From assembly GCF_000524195.1 (NCBI RefSeq), contig NW_020170384.1:2681925-2745924 (forward strand): DNA of 64,000 nucleotides, read 5' to 3'. This stretch comes from Echinococcus granulosus. Taxonomy: Eukaryota; Platyhelminthes; Cestoda; Cyclophyllidea; Taeniidae. Positions 35,101 through 50,100 of the stretch are shown here, piece after piece (the first letter of the stretch is position 1; each line of letters begins with the position of its first letter). The position numbers and the translations under genes are program-made. The notes under the pieces are model-generated. The model saw nothing but the letters and a program-made list of their open reading frames with translations, was not told where the DNA came from and did not search any database.

Positions 35101-38100
35101 CTTTGCTATAGGTAATTGAGTGAGGTCTTCGCTTCCTAAGTTTTTCAGACGCAGTTAGCATTTATGCGACTAGATGGAGTGGGTAAGGTGAAACAGAAGC
35201 ATTTGATCCACTCTCCTCTACTACTCAACTAGCTGACCTTAGTTCGGCCACCTATTAATCATATCAATTTTCTTGATTCCAAACAAAGAGCTAGAATGAG
35301 TTATGCAGATTATCTACCTTTCAGTCATTTTCTCGATCACCTCATCTGGCTACTGAGCCAGACACCTCGTCGACCGGTGTGCCCAACTGCTGTCGCTGAC
35401 GCCGCTCGGCGGACCCTCGCAGCCCTCCTGAGCACCCCTGCAGGCCTCCTATTCCTCGCCTCGACACCTGCCTCGGCTGGCCAAATCCTTCGCGCCCATT
35501 TGCGGCAGCAGCGGCGGGGACAACGACGACTGGGCCTTGAAATGGCTACCAAGATGGAGGCACTCAGTTGCATTGATACCCTCATTGCGATTACGAGGCG
35601 TAAAGGTGAGTGGTTGCTAGAAGTCTTAACTTTTTTGTCATTTTGGATCTGAGAATTGCAAGCTCGTTTCGAACAACCTCAGTTGATTTCCATTAGTAGC
35701 GGAGAAAGGAGGCTGTGATTGTATTGACTGGCTGCAGACTGAAGGAGGTTCGATTTGTTACTGCCTGCCAATGTCTTCGTTACGTTTTCTCTCATATTGA
35801 AAGACATCTTTAATTCTCGCTATTTTTGTCAGCAGATTTGAATTTATATGTCTAAAACCAGCTGTGTTCCTACCATCTGTAGGAGGGAGTAATGTCACTT
35901 TATGCGCTCAATGTAGTGGCATGTTCACTTCCTCCTTCCCTCCCGCCCTAGGTTAGCAAATAGGCACCTGGTTAACCAGTAAATGGGTTATCCTAACCTG
36001 CCATCCTTCACTTGTAATCACAGTAGATTAAATGCATTGACTTATATTTTCTATTCTTTCTTTACCTACCACCATCAACAACATCGGTCGTTTACTCATG
36101 CGTCTTTCCGTGGAGGTGAAACAGGCTGTCAGCGGTATATGATGGAAGCGGCAACGTCAGAGGCAGCGAACAGTGAGGCCGATCCACTGTACTCCGCCCT
36201 TTTTGCACTAGCCCGTCTCTTCCTCACGCCTACCTTTGCACCTTGGGCTGCTGAGGTAGTGTCCGCTGAAGGCGGAGATTTTTTCGTCCCCTATCTCATG
36301 CTTCTCGAGGCTGCACATCGACATTCCTCCACTGCTGCTACTACCACTTGTGCCACAGGCGTGGCTGCGACTACGGTGGAAGAGAGTGAACAAGGTGAGC
36401 TGCCTGAATCGACAATAAAAGCATGGCAGTCGAATTGCAGTGTGAATGCGGTGAGGCTTGCGTCTAATCGCCCTAGAACTGATTTAATCGGATCACATTG
36501 GTTGTGTTATTAAGATTTAGTGGCTATCAGCATGGAACGGTGATAGTGTGGATGCAGCTTCATCGATTTATCAAGTAAAACTAAAAGAGTTTAATGAGCC
36601 TTTAGATGGTTTGGAGTATTGTAGGTCGAACTCCATTGGAAGTTGTTAGAAAACATTATTGACATTGAGACAATTTTCTTTTCCAACACAACTTACTATA
36701 TGGAGGCGGTACTGGCGAAAGTGCTGGGTGGACGGCATGAACTCACCTTATGGCATCACTCGACTGAAAAGTGAAAAGGTATTTGGATCGGACAGTACCC
36801 TCAAAAAGGTCCTGATTATTTCAACTTCCCAGCTGATCAGGATGGCCATATATGACCTGGTAAATCTGAAGTAGCACCTCCTATTCATTGATACTTTCTC
36901 TTTACTCGCACACTACTGTAGGCAAATCGGAAACTGAATCCAAATCGGAGTCATCACAACAACAAAATCAGGATCAGGGTGAACATGGACGACCGTGTGA
37001 GGCCCTGCTCTCGCGTCTGGGCTTCTCAAGCGACCGAATGGAGATTGATAGTCTCCTTTCCATCATCACCATAGGAGTGCTACGCCACGCCTCTGATGTG
37101 CGCTACCTGGAACGATTTGCGCCCCGCCTTCTGCGCATTGTACAGCGTAAGCTCTAATGTTCCCTCTTATTCTCCCGTCTAACTGTGCTCAGTTAGTTGC
37201 AGGGGGGGGGTCCGTAATGATACTCACATCTCCTGATTTAATATATTCATTAAACATTTTATAAGGATCATGAAGTTGAAAGTTAAACCCACGAAATTGG
37301 ACTGATCAGCACGGCAACACGAGCGCCCATGCGCGCTGGCTAAGGTCTCAGTTAAAGCGGTCCATTTTGTCTCTTTCTGATCAATGTCTGGCCCCGTATG
37401 GCTATCCCACGCGGTCAACAAACTCTTTCCAAACTCTTATATATGCTTATGATTTCCTCTGCCAATAGTGTAATGTTTTGGCCTCTTCTATCAAAATAGG
37501 GATTCACAAGGTAGAAATGTCTTACTCCTCTAGTTTCACTGAGATTTTGGCTAACAGTGGACCCTCTGAACCAAGTCTATTATTTTAGGATATTACGTCA
37601 CTACAGCTGAGTAACGACGAATTGGTGTAAGAGGAGAAATTAATTATCAATTTGTCTATTACATCGGTGCTTGTGTGGTGAAAGAATTATTTTCCGGAAT
37701 GTATTTTGCTAACAGATTCGCGAGACTTGGCGAATTCATTGTGATGGGAGTTCACGATTAAGTCAACAGTTGCTCTATTCGATGCCATATAGCGCTTTTT
37801 ATTAAAAATTACCATCAACACACTTTTCCCATCAGTGGATGACATCTTCTATCCTTTGTAGACAGAAATCTAAGCATATAATTATGGTTATTAGTTATCA
37901 CATACTAAACCAGAACATCCACCGATATGTGCATCCTTTCCTTCCATCCACCTCTCTTAGCATCCCTCTTTACCCCTGAGGACAGAACCCATGTTTGCTC
38001 TTTCTCAAACTAGAGAAAGGGGTTGGATTGGATTTCTCGTTCGCTCTCCTCCTCTGTCTCAGTGTAGTCAGCATGATTTTAGTGAACGGGATTAGGTTGG

Positions 38101-41100
38101 TAAACTATTTGCACCACTGTAATGCGGCGTGAGAAATTTAACATTTCTTACCAAATGCATACCTCAAGAGGTTTGAATGGCATTTTGGACTCCGTTGTTC
38201 TTTTTTCAGCAACCACATGGGAAGAGCGCCTTTCCAGTCTATCACCCTCTGAGCTCTTCTCCCACCAACGCACTTTTTCCGAAGCTGGCGCTCCCTGGCT
38301 CTTCTGGCTGCGCGAAGCTTCCAGCCCCACCCTCATCACCTCTCCCACCGAGCTCTTCACTTGGTACGCGGATCAGCTAAGTCCTCTCGTCGAAGTGTGT
38401 GAAGACAGTCTAACTGCCCCTCCACCCGCTCTTCTCCTTCTCCTTCGCCTCCTCCGCTCTGCTCTCACTGACAGCGGCGCCAGAGCCATCGATATCGAGT
38501 TTAGTGTGATTGAGCTCTACGCTCGAGGTGGTCTTGCCAGCCTTTCCACCCTTGTTGACTGTACCGCCGACCACCTCCTTCTTCAGCAGTCAAACTCTCG
38601 AGGCTTTTGTCGAGGTCCTGCTGAGACGATTGCCGCTGATATGATGGCGGAGGGCGTGGCAATTCTCGCGCACCTGGTTGTCGCGTTGGCGGAAGCAGTT
38701 GAGGAGGACTTCCGAGATAGGACGCCAGTGAAGGCTGTCTGTAGAGCTTATGCTGCTGCTTCTGTGGTGCCTAACCGATTGGGTGAAAAGGTGGGGGTAT
38801 GACCGTTGGAATGACATGAGGTATCAGTGATTATCTTGCTTTTTTGTTGTTTCTATAGATTCGAAGGAATGTTCTTCGGTGCATTTCTGCCTACTCTCTG
38901 GCGAGTCAGGATATGGAGACATCAGAGGGTAATTTTGTTATGCTAATCGTGCAAGTGTAAATTAGTAGTCAGAGTATTTTTAAATTTGTTTGTCAAGGTT
39001 TGCAGCTTCAAAGACCAACATCTTTGTTAGTATTTACACTACCCAAAAACCTCTTGAAGTTTATTCGATGCTTTAAGAGTCAATAGCTTGATTTCTTATC
39101 TCATCTTTTCATGCAGTTTCAAAGGCAGACATTTTTTGCATACAATCAACATCTGGAAGCCTCTTGTCTGCCACGAAGTCATTTATTTCAGGCACTGAAA
39201 AGGACCTCTGGTCGTTGGTGTGCCGGGAACTCTTCGCTTTCACCATTTCCTCGCCATCCTTTTTCCTTCCGGGTCTACAGCTTCTGCTGGATATGCTTCC
39301 ACTGTCGTTGCCGGTGGAGACTCTGAAGGGTCTCTCATCGTCGGAGCGACAAGCTGTGAGTTATCTAAAAGTACTTTTCTTTTGAATCCCACAATCTGTG
39401 GATTTATTTATTCTCAGATAGTGATTTTAAGGTATTATTCAATTGAAGATTTCAAATGAAGAAGCTAGTTTAGATCGTCAAAGATGGTTCCATTTACATC
39501 AGTTTTACTTTATCCCATCCTTTCGACTTTGCGGAGACTCATTCTTTTCTTACAGCCCATTGTACTAGAGAAACATTTATCCAGTCAGCTGAGCTGATTA
39601 GTATTTTTTTTCTAAGTGTCTCTTATTCCGCCCCAGGTGATCACCACCCGTGATTGGTGGTGCCAGCGCCTGACCTGTGACCTTGCAGTGGAGATATGCG
39701 GCCTTGTCGAAGTGCTCAGTACAAGTCTCCCCGGCGGAGCGCTTTGGCGACGTCTGACGGTCTTTGTGGACCGTATTACATCCCTCGGCTCCTCCACTCT
39801 ACCCCAGATGCTTGCCGTGTCTGCCGCGGAGACCCTTCTCGAAGTCTACCAAGCTACCAATGCTGAAGTCGGCAGTGGAGGTGGTTTTGGTGATGATGTC
39901 CAACATCAGGAGGCGCCTGATTCAACAACTACGATGGTAGCTACGGTGGGAGCTTCTTGGTAAGTTCAGAGAGGGCTTTTTTGAGTCCAGGTCCTGTATC
40001 TTTGCTGAACTTATCGATCTCCATTTCGTTGTTTTGTCTCATCATTTGCTCCATCTCTTCATTTCTTTCCATCAGTCGTGATCCGCACCTCGTTAAGTTG
40101 TGAAGGGTAATGTCTCTAATGATAGACCATTGGAGGCTGATAGTAGTGTTATAATGCTTAGAATTGGATGTGTTGACCTCTGATGCAGCTGCTTTGAACT
40201 CGTTCACTAAGTGGAACACTTTGTTGGTGCATTGGTTTTATGATAGGACTAATATTTGATTTCACGTTAACGTAAATTTTTTCACTTATGTAACTCCCTA
40301 AAAATGAAGCCTCAAGTCTGCTAATCACAGAATGTAACGAGGAGTAACTCCTCATAATTGTTCGACCGGATCCAAATTGAGAGTCCTATTGCTCGGATTT
40401 TAATTCATCTGTAGCATCCCACGTCCATATCCTTGGCGATAGTATAGATCCTCATGAGTTTGGAAGCAGCTTTGTTATGGAGGTACAGAATGTTTGGAAG
40501 ACTGGTAGCATGCGATGTGCGCTCGGCTGGATACCATCAAAGTGAATATTGAATCGCGGACGACCGTGCAATCGCTCATCTCTAGTTCTAGGTTTCATGC
40601 AGACTAAAGTTGACCGAAACTCCTATGCTTTCTAAATTTCAGTGCAGTGGACTTCAACCTTCCCCTAGCCATTAAGACGCTAACCTCGGGCAGCAAGTTA
40701 GTGCTGGGTGCTCAGCAGCCACCAACCCTGCCAGATCAGCCTGTCCCCACGTCACAACCTTCGCTACCTCCATCGTCAGCAGCAGCAGTTAACGAAGAAA
40801 TTGTCGCCTTCGGCAAAGTTGTGGATGTCTCTGAAGTTCTACACGCTCTCTCCCTCCTCCACTTTATCCTGCAACAGCCGATTTGCAAGCAGGCTTTTCT
40901 CGATCTTATTCGGAAAGACTTCTCGTCGACATCGACGTAAGTGTTAGGGGGGGGGGGGGGAGGGGGGAGGGGAAGGAGCTGTTATTTCGAGGAGTTTTAC
41001 GGTTATTCCTTCCCACAGCAAATGTAGATTTATTTAAACCGAAGGCTGGATTAACTTAATCGTCTTCGATTTCAGACCTCGGCTCTCCAGAAGCCACCGC

Positions 41101-44100
41101 CTTCTGCTCATCTTTTCGAGCATTTTGGAAGGAGTCCATCCACCTGAGTCCCAATGCCACTTGGAAGCGCAGGCGAAGGTCATTGTAGGTTTAACCCACC
41201 ACTCACAAGCTTCTCTTTCCATTCTGCTACTTTTTGTATGTGCATTCCGTTTTATGCATGACAGGAGTGCGTCAACTGTCTGTTGGACACTAGTATAGGT
41301 CTGAAGGGGAACTGTGACCCTTCTGACCCTCTCTTTGATCTTGCCAATTATCTGCCCCCAACTGAGTGGCTGAGTGACCTTGTTGCCTGTCTGCTGACTC
41401 ATCTTCATCCTTCTGAAAGGGCTTCTACGCCATCGGCAGCCCAGGTCCTATGCATTCTTCATCGTCTTGCTCTTCATGATTTTGGATTTGCAGTTATTCA
41501 AAGGTATGTGATTGGACTTGTTGCCAGAACTTCAATTTTTTCTGCGCCTAGAGGTTCTTTTATTGGGAAGCCAGATGGTTCTGTCAATCAATGGGTGAAA
41601 CCTCATATCACTACTGTAAATACCAATTCATGAAATACTGTTTTAAAGCAGTATCTCTTTCTCACATCACCCCTGTATTGTTCTGAGCAATATCTTAAGC
41701 CCTAAAACTCATTCATTTCTCTTTAATATTGCGTCCTAAGTCAATTCCTTCCTCCTATTTCGTTGTCTTAGCACAAGCGCCTAAATGAATCATTTTCAGC
41801 TACTTATAGCATGGTAGATGTTACTTTTTTTCCTAGTTAGTTTTTTTCGTTCTCTCTGGATCTAGCTGTGTTGCCCATCACGGGACAAAGAGGGGAATTG
41901 CCAAACTACCGGTGTGCTTCTTTAACCCCTGCTGTTGCCAGTCCTCGGATAGACGACTACTCATAGTGGGCCCTTTTTTCTTAAACCCTTTTACATCTTG
42001 TAACCTCGTTTAGAGCCTTTATAAACAATCCCTTCTTCGCAGGGAGTCGAAATATGTTGCACATCCCAAATAGCTGAGTCCTGGATAGCTAGTTGCAAAC
42101 ATGATTAAACGAATGAATGAGGGGACGAACAACTTGTACCCTCACTACTTCTTCCCTTTTTCCCCCATTCCATAGACACCTCTGCCAGAAGCAGCACGAG
42201 CGCGTGCTCGCAAATCTACTGCAGGGTCTTATCGATCGCTTCAGCACCGAGTGCCGCGCCACCCTGGGTGCCTTTCTCCTCCTTACCAGCGCTCTCCTCG
42301 CCGACCCAATCTTTGCGGAGGAGGCGGTTTTAGCTGCTGGAGCTGTCGCCCAGTCTACCTCCACCACGGGGCTAGCAGAGCGCCAATTACGCCTCTCCAC
42401 ATTGCAGTTGAGGCAGCTGCTCAGTTGGAGCGGTGGTAGGTCGGAGAATTTGGTGAAGGAGGTGGCTTCTGGACTGGACGTAAGTTGAAATGGATAATGT
42501 TGTGAAATGCAAAGCTTGGAGTTGACTATAGCGCCACCTCAGTTTAAAATTACCTCTTCCCTGCGGTTCATGAGCAATATATTTCTGACTGTTGACCAAG
42601 ATCGTGGTCAACACCAAAAATTCAACTTTCTCGTTTTCTGTAAAAGGATTTCTAGCAAAATATTGTTGCGGCGAGGCTGGTGGCTTGAATGCAACTTAAA
42701 ATTGTTGATTTATTCTCAAAACTTGGTAAGCTCTCGTGGCACTTTTGGACTTTTACTTATTTCAATTTAAGTAGCAAATTCGTTCATTTGTTGCATATTC
42801 AAAGGCCTCACTTTGTGCTCCCCAGATCGCAATGTCAGGCGCCACAGAGGCAGATTCCTCTACTTTCCGTTCTCTTCGCGATGGCGTGAAGAGTCTAATG
42901 CATCTGCTAGCTGGTCCGGAGGACATTTCCACCGACGCCGACGTCGCTGCCAATTTCGACACTGTCCAGCCTCTCTCTATTCCCCTTCTCCCCACCCCCT
43001 TGACCCTCGCGGAACTCTACAGCCACCACAACAACCTCCTTTTTGATCGTCCAGTGAAAGACCTATCCCATCTTCTAGCTGCTCGCCGTAGCCTCCACGA
43101 TGTCCTCCTTCCTTCGTTCCACTCCACTGCCATCGATTCTCCTCAGAGTCACTCCCATACCATCAACTTGCTCGATTACGCCAGCCACGTCTGTCCAGGT
43201 GTAGATTTGAGGGCAGAGATGGCAGCGCTGAGCAGTACCAGACGTCGCAGGCGAGATATGGAAGATTCTGAGGCCATGATTCATCACAAGAGACGCAGAA
43301 AGGGCCAGGCCTCCGATATCATTCAGACGGGCCGATCGGCCAAGAAATACGGTAGGTCGGAAGCCGGCTTGAAGTGTCTTAAAGAAGTTGCACATGAGGA
43401 AAATCCAAGTCATACTGGGACACAGGCCTTTAAAATGGTATATTTAAGGAAAAAAGTGTACATTTATTAATTCTTTAGCGTGGTGCCTTTTTTCATACGC
43501 ATTGTTCATCCCATCAACTTAGAAATCTTTCGAATAGAAAAATTTATCAGTGCGGCTGAAACGCTTTGAAACAGTTGGGTTTTCAAAGCTGTTATTGCTC
43601 AGTGTGCGATAGCTTTTGAAGTTTTAAATACGCTTACTGTTCCCGCAGATATTTGTCCAGCATGGTTGCACCACTTATAGCAGGCGTTTCGAGCGCAGCC
43701 TAAGTGTCCCTTCACGGCGTTTATTGCTGTGGTGTGGGATGGAAGTTAACACCTACCATCCAGAACCGTCATTAGCAGATGGAGGGCATCTTTGAAACTC
43801 TTAAACGGTTTAAGTGTCCTGTTGTAACTGAGCACCACCATCACCACCGTACTACGGTTTCGGGTTTCGCCCCTTCCGCATCAGTACGCGCTGTGCACAC
43901 CCTATCACTGGTACTATTGTTTATCGGCTTGGTTTATAGTGTCTGAGCTGTACTGGTCCACGGTAGGAGTGGCAGCTATTACGGGTACAACTACCAACGC
44001 ATGCAATACCGTCACAGGAGTGTCTTTTATTGCTAAAAAATTCAAGTTCTCACTTTGACTTTAACGTTTTCGCAAGTAGTTTCTATCTAGCTAACGCATT

Positions 44101-47100
44101 TTTCCTTTCTTCCCAAAAGTTGCTCCAATGCGTGGCCGAGGCTTCACCATTCGTCAGTCAACCCAATCCTCTAGTGGAGGCGGAAGTGGCGGTGGTAGCG
44201 CTAACGTTGGTGGTAGCGTTAGTGGCGGAACTGGTGGTTCCAGCCTTCTGGGTGTAGGTGTGACTACCAGTGGTGGTATCGGTGGACGCACAGACGTCTT
44301 CCGATCTCGACCCCAGAATACCAGCCGGCCGCCTAGTCTGCATGTGGACGACTTTAACAAGTTGGAGAAGGATGAGGGGAATGCTGGCTCAGGAACCGTC
44401 CATGAGGTGGTTGTATTGTATCTACTTTTTGTCAGTAGAGATTTTATTTGCTGTTCTTTTATGACGTTCTGTCAAAGTTATGTTGTCTTCTACTATTACG
44501 AGGAGCTCTCATTGAATTTTCGCGCTTATATGACGTTGGAGAGCAGCGGAAGTATAGAGACCGTTATTACCCTGCAATGATAATCGTAAATCCTATATAT
44601 GGAGAAGGTAGCGACGTTCCGGTTTGTGCTATTTATTTGTGCACTAAAGGTGTGATCACCGAGAGTACAAATTTTATCTTTGTGTGCTTAATGCGGAAAT
44701 GGAACCCTCCCTCCTGTAGAGCCATCTTTGAATTGTTTAAAAAGATCGGAAATGTCGTACTAGTCCCATACCCACAGTCGTGCTTACGGATGGTGACTAA
44801 AAAATTCATGACAACTTTAACTTTACTAAAGTGTTTCTGTCTAAGCGAATGCCGACAACGGACTGTGGTGAGCGCAAGCGTTTAGGTGTCTCTTTCCCGG
44901 CACTTACACCGTTATCCTAAGGGAAAGGTGAAAACTGCATTGCGATCGAAGGTGGTACAACTAGTTTTACTATCCGACCTTGTGAAGTGTTCTTAAAGTC
45001 TACAGATGTTTAAAAGTCTGCATTGAGCTTTTAGGAGTGTGACTTCCCGATTGTATTTAGTGTTTACCTTCTCGACGCTTACGCAGAAGGGGCAGTTGTC
45101 TTTTTGACTTCTCTTGACGTTTTGATGTTCAGAAATCGCTCCAATTGCATTTGGGATCTTTTAAACATCAGCTAAGTGAGTTATGAATTTCAACCGGAAA
45201 AAACTTTGGAGAAGTAAAATTTATTTTTCACCTTTTTCAGCTACCCTTTGGCCGTGACAGCGGCGGACTTCGTGGGATTCGTGAATCCACCTCGTTTAGA
45301 GGTAAGGAAGACTGGCCTTTCTTCAGTTACATGCCATAAAATCGTCGAACATCAGTGTACCACCTAACTACTTAAGTAGGTTTGGAGCGAAATCACTCAG
45401 TTGGTGAGTGAATATCTATATTCCCCACGCATAAGTTTGGTTGCTGATAATCCTCAATTCCTACGTATTTTTCCATGTCGTCTCCCCAGTAACCATAAAA
45501 TTCGACTTCGGCAGATGGCGGCACTGTTTCATTCAGCTAGGTGGTGCGATTGGATGCGATTTTCCGATGAGTTAGTTACAAACTGTTCAAGGTTTTTTCC
45601 TCGGAAGTCGCAAGTGCTTATCATCAGAGTGGGATAGATTCTCAGGACCGAAAAGCTGATAGTTCTGTTTGATGGGCATCACATAATCCAATTCAGTGGG
45701 TTCGAGTTATTTCATCAATTACAGTAGCAATGATTAGATGAAAAGGCGATGGGACCGCATTTTTGATCAAACAACTGAACTTCGGTAAGTAGATGATGGA
45801 TCAAGTCAATGCCACTTTGTCCACACTTGATATATTCCACTCATTCAAAATCTTTCATTTCCACACTTTCTCCCACTTTTGACTTTTGTTGTGATTAAAC
45901 CTGGAGGTCAAAGCCGCCGTAGCATCATCATCATCATCCGTGTACTTGATGTAAGTCGTTCCTTGGGGTCAAAGGAAATTTTGTCCCTTGGTAGATGTCA
46001 GCACTTTTCCAACAGACTAATCAACTCGGATTTTGTTCATTAGATTCTATTTTTGATTTCAAAACTTGTAGGGAATACGTAAAATTTGAATGCCTCATTA
46101 CCGCTTCGCTGTTGAAGGGAAGTTAGTAAGTCGTTTAATTTTGCACTGACTACACAGGCACAGCCCAGTGGGTTGCCTGTGCCATTTTTGTCAAGAATCA
46201 TTCGAGAAATAGTAGAGTAGTCTACTTATAATCTTATCAGAAATAAGATCTTTTTCCGTACTATGTCACACCGCACAACGGCAAGGACAGCAACAACAAC
46301 AGCCGCAATAATCATCCGTGACGGCTTGGCATGGCGGAGAGAAGGCACCACGAAAGTCAACAATGGTAGTCACCGTTGGTGCAAAATAAATAGCACTTCT
46401 TTTCACGTCAATCTACGTTCCTATAGTAAAAGTTTTCTGCTCTCAATTTGCTGGTAGATGGCGTTGATAAGACTTGAATCGATAAGGAGAAAAGATAAAC
46501 TATTTTTACCACTTCGTATCCCCTCGATGATTCACCTCCCAGGCATCCATAAACATCTCTGTTTATATCTCCATCTGCCAGTACCATTCGTCTGAAACAC
46601 TTGGTCACAAAATAGGGTTTTTTTTTGAAGAAAAAAAGCTTTACTTTGAATAGCTACACCACCTTGTCAGACTGTAATTGCTGCGGTTTTCTGACATAAA
46701 GTCGTAGCAAATAACCGAGATTAAAAGGGGCAGAAAAATTAGTTGACCTTGTTTCTCTCGTAACCGATTAGCTTCCAGCAGCTTTTTATTAGTAGAGCTA
46801 AGGTGACTAACTGGCAAGAGCCTCTTCAAGCACCGTATTGGTTGGAAGCAATCACCATTGCAAACTGTATTCTTTTTTAAACGAGACATAATCTTACCAT
46901 TTCGGCTGTTATGCATCCCTCCGGTTCTTGAACCAAACAACCTAATTCCATTTAGTCCCATCTCAATCTCAGCCCTACTTTCTAACTGACTATTCCGCAG
47001 GCGATTGTGCAATAGCAGCAAGAAGAAAAGATGACATTCATCGCTTGAAAGAATGTCATCAAGGGAGCACAGGGAATGGGGCGGTATGAGGAGGTAAGAC

Positions 47101-50100
47101 TTCCGACTGGTTTTGTTCAAGATGTCCTAGCTGTTTTTGTTGAGGTGTTTGTAGTAGGTCGATCAACCGTCAGCAGGCAAACGGTTTCTAGTGGGCGATT
47201 ACGTTCGCAATGTACTACACTTTCCAGAAAATTAGGTTGGTAGCGATTGTATTGGTTTGCCTCGTATTGGAACACACAATACATTTTTTGGTTATTTAGT
47301 CAGCAAACAGTTATTTTCTCACGGGTAGGAAAACTTGGTAGGCTTGGGAACGCAAGGTAATTTGTTAATGCCCATGGTACCCCTTTGGCTTAATTTCAGT
47401 CACGATTCCTCCCTGTTGATGCGCTTGTCAACAGATTACTTCATCACTCGCATTAAGTGGTGCTGGCAGCTCTGGACATTTTAATCTCGGCTAATTTAAC
47501 CAGGAGAGGCCTTCTACAAATTGATTCATCCTTGAGTGGTTTGCTAATGCTCTCTACTTGCATGGTGTTGCTATGTTGACTTTTCGTGCCTCGTTATTTT
47601 TGCGGGTTAGGTGAATTGTGGCAGAACTGTGTTGCACCTCATTGAGATTCAACTTCCATGGTGATTTCGCCTGATTTTTATCTAGTCTGGACTTGAAAAA
47701 TCGACATGTACGGGTCCTTGAACTCTGTTGCTAAATAATAGTGAGTTGGGGTCTATTGCTTAGCTTCAAATAGATGTGCTGATTCCATTAAGACCTTTTG
47801 TTTTTTTCTCTAAAAATTTAGTAAACTAAACCCCGTACCTACTCTTCATAGACTGATTCGTTGCAAGGTCCCTTGTTTTTCTTCAAGTAGCTAAAACGCC
47901 GATAGTTTAAAACATCAGAATGCGATCGCCACAAAATTGAAGTTAACAGAAGGGTATGATTGGGAGCCACCTTTTTCTATTTTACGGACGCGGTTTATAA
48001 CAACGAGAGCCTCAGCTTTATCAAATTTTCCATCGCCTTGTAAACTGCCTCACATTTCCTTCATCCATGTACACTTGCTTTTATGGACTTTCACTTTCCT
48101 TCAAAATAAACAAGTCACCAGGTGACTAAAAAGGTCGTACGCTTTGCGGTAGAGCTCGCTAAATGTGATATGCATCAGTCAAGCTCCGGTACGGTGTTGC
48201 TTGTTTTTCCCTATGCTCTTCCTCCTTCCCCTGCCCTTTTTTCCAATCCACTCCCATGCTATCAAGCTTTGGTTTAATTTGACGTGATTCGAGTTTGTCA
48301 GCTTTACAGACCGGATTTAACTCAGCTTTGAAGCGGGGGAAACTTCTCGTAACTTTTAAGAAGACGTAGTATATGGTAGTGGAGCGCATTGCCTTGATTT
48401 TGGTAGTCAGTCGTTCAAACGCATCGCTGCCCATCCTTGGGCAATCCACTCACCATCCATCTCACACTTCAAAGGCACGAATTACTTCATTCTCAGAAGA
48501 CTATGCTTGCATTGTGTGCGTGTGCACAGACTACAAACGGAATTTTTCACTAGGAATTTTTTGCTTGCCTAACGTCAACCGGTTAAACCCTATATCTACT
48601 CGATACGGCTACAGCCTGTGCAAGGGAAGGCCAGTGAATTTGTGAGGAGAGAGTCCTTTTGTTGTGGCGAGACTCGGAAACCGCACATCGTTGCAAAACA
48701 GACTCGTTAGGAGACCTCAAACTGCACATTGGGATGTGGGGAGAAGAGGGAGGAGGAAAGGAAATGTTGCCTTATCCTTCATATTTCCCCACCGGTGTTT
48801 CTTTTCTAGCGATGAACAATCGCTTACGAAGTAGTCGGTTCGGAAATAAAGCTTAGGCTATTTGTTTGCGGAGGCAAAAGAACAGTTTTCAAGAAGTTAC
48901 GGACTGTAATATTTGCTATTTTAGCTAGTGATGCGTACTAAGGAACTTTCTGTAATCGTTTTTCTATGTAGCGACAACGAGTTATAATCTTGTGCCCCCC
49001 GATGTTGCTATACAGTCGTTCTACCCAAAATTTGACCACAAGACGCCCTTTTGCAGTTGAAGCGTAGGAAGTTAAGCCCCACTTTTTATTTCAACTAAGT
49101 GCTACAAGCTGTCAAGTTGCGTTTGCTGAGATTTTTGGTCGAGAAATGCCATCAACAAGAGGTGAAATCACCCACATTATGGCTCTGTTCTAATTGACGC
49201 TACCCCTAAGAGCCCACTGACTGTTCAGGTAACAATTACTTGTGGCAGTTTGATGCGTTTGAAGCCTCAGTGTCACAAAAATCAAAGATGACAGTTACGC
49301 CGTTGTTGAGGCACATAGGTTTTAATGCCACTTTTGATATCATCAGCTGCTGCTGAATAAACTTCTCATTCCAGGGCCTAAGGTAGGCCTCATTGCCTCA
49401 CCCCAAATGGACATGCATCTCATTAGTCTTTGCTAAATAAGACAGAAAGTGTCCGCTCGCTGATGTTAATTTAGCATATTGGAATAACAATGGCCCTAAA
49501 ATTGTGGAATATATTCGTCCTTCTTTCGAAATATATTATCTTGGCAGAATTTATCCCAACACTACACACTGTGAATTTGTTTTAAAGGAGATGGAGGCGC
49601 TCTGGGACACTTTTTCATCCATCTTATATTGTTTCTCGAATCTCCTTGATGGCCCACTGTTGTGCAGTCCTTTTGTTACATCGGTTCGTCATCAATAACG
49701 CTGGTGATTGCCTGGTAAAACTCAATAGTGACAGTTTGATACATTGAAACTTAACTTTGGTAAAACTGAACACTTGGTATGTGAATTAAATAATTACTTC
49801 TAGAGCATTTCTTATGGTGTCATTTTGCTCCCACAGGTGGACGAGGTGGTGGGATGGTGGGTAGTCAGAGAGTCCTCTCCACTCTGCCCTTTGTTGGACC
49901 CACTCCCGTGACCTGTGGTATTCTTCCATCACCGGTGGTTCCGCTGCAGTCCTGGCCTACCAACCAATCACTGTGAGTATTGCTTCCGAATCTTTGTCTT
50001 TTAAAGGGCTTCCTTTAAACCCTTTCCAGCATCCTTATACATATGTGACGCCTCATTTTTCTCGTCTGAGTATGCCGTCACAAATGTGTGACGTTTGTTT

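Noticed and set aside
44407..44580. Read-through extension of VIRMA exon 25
   Set aside because: It loses the conserved character after VHE and breaks the phase to the Arg-Gly exon at 45241.
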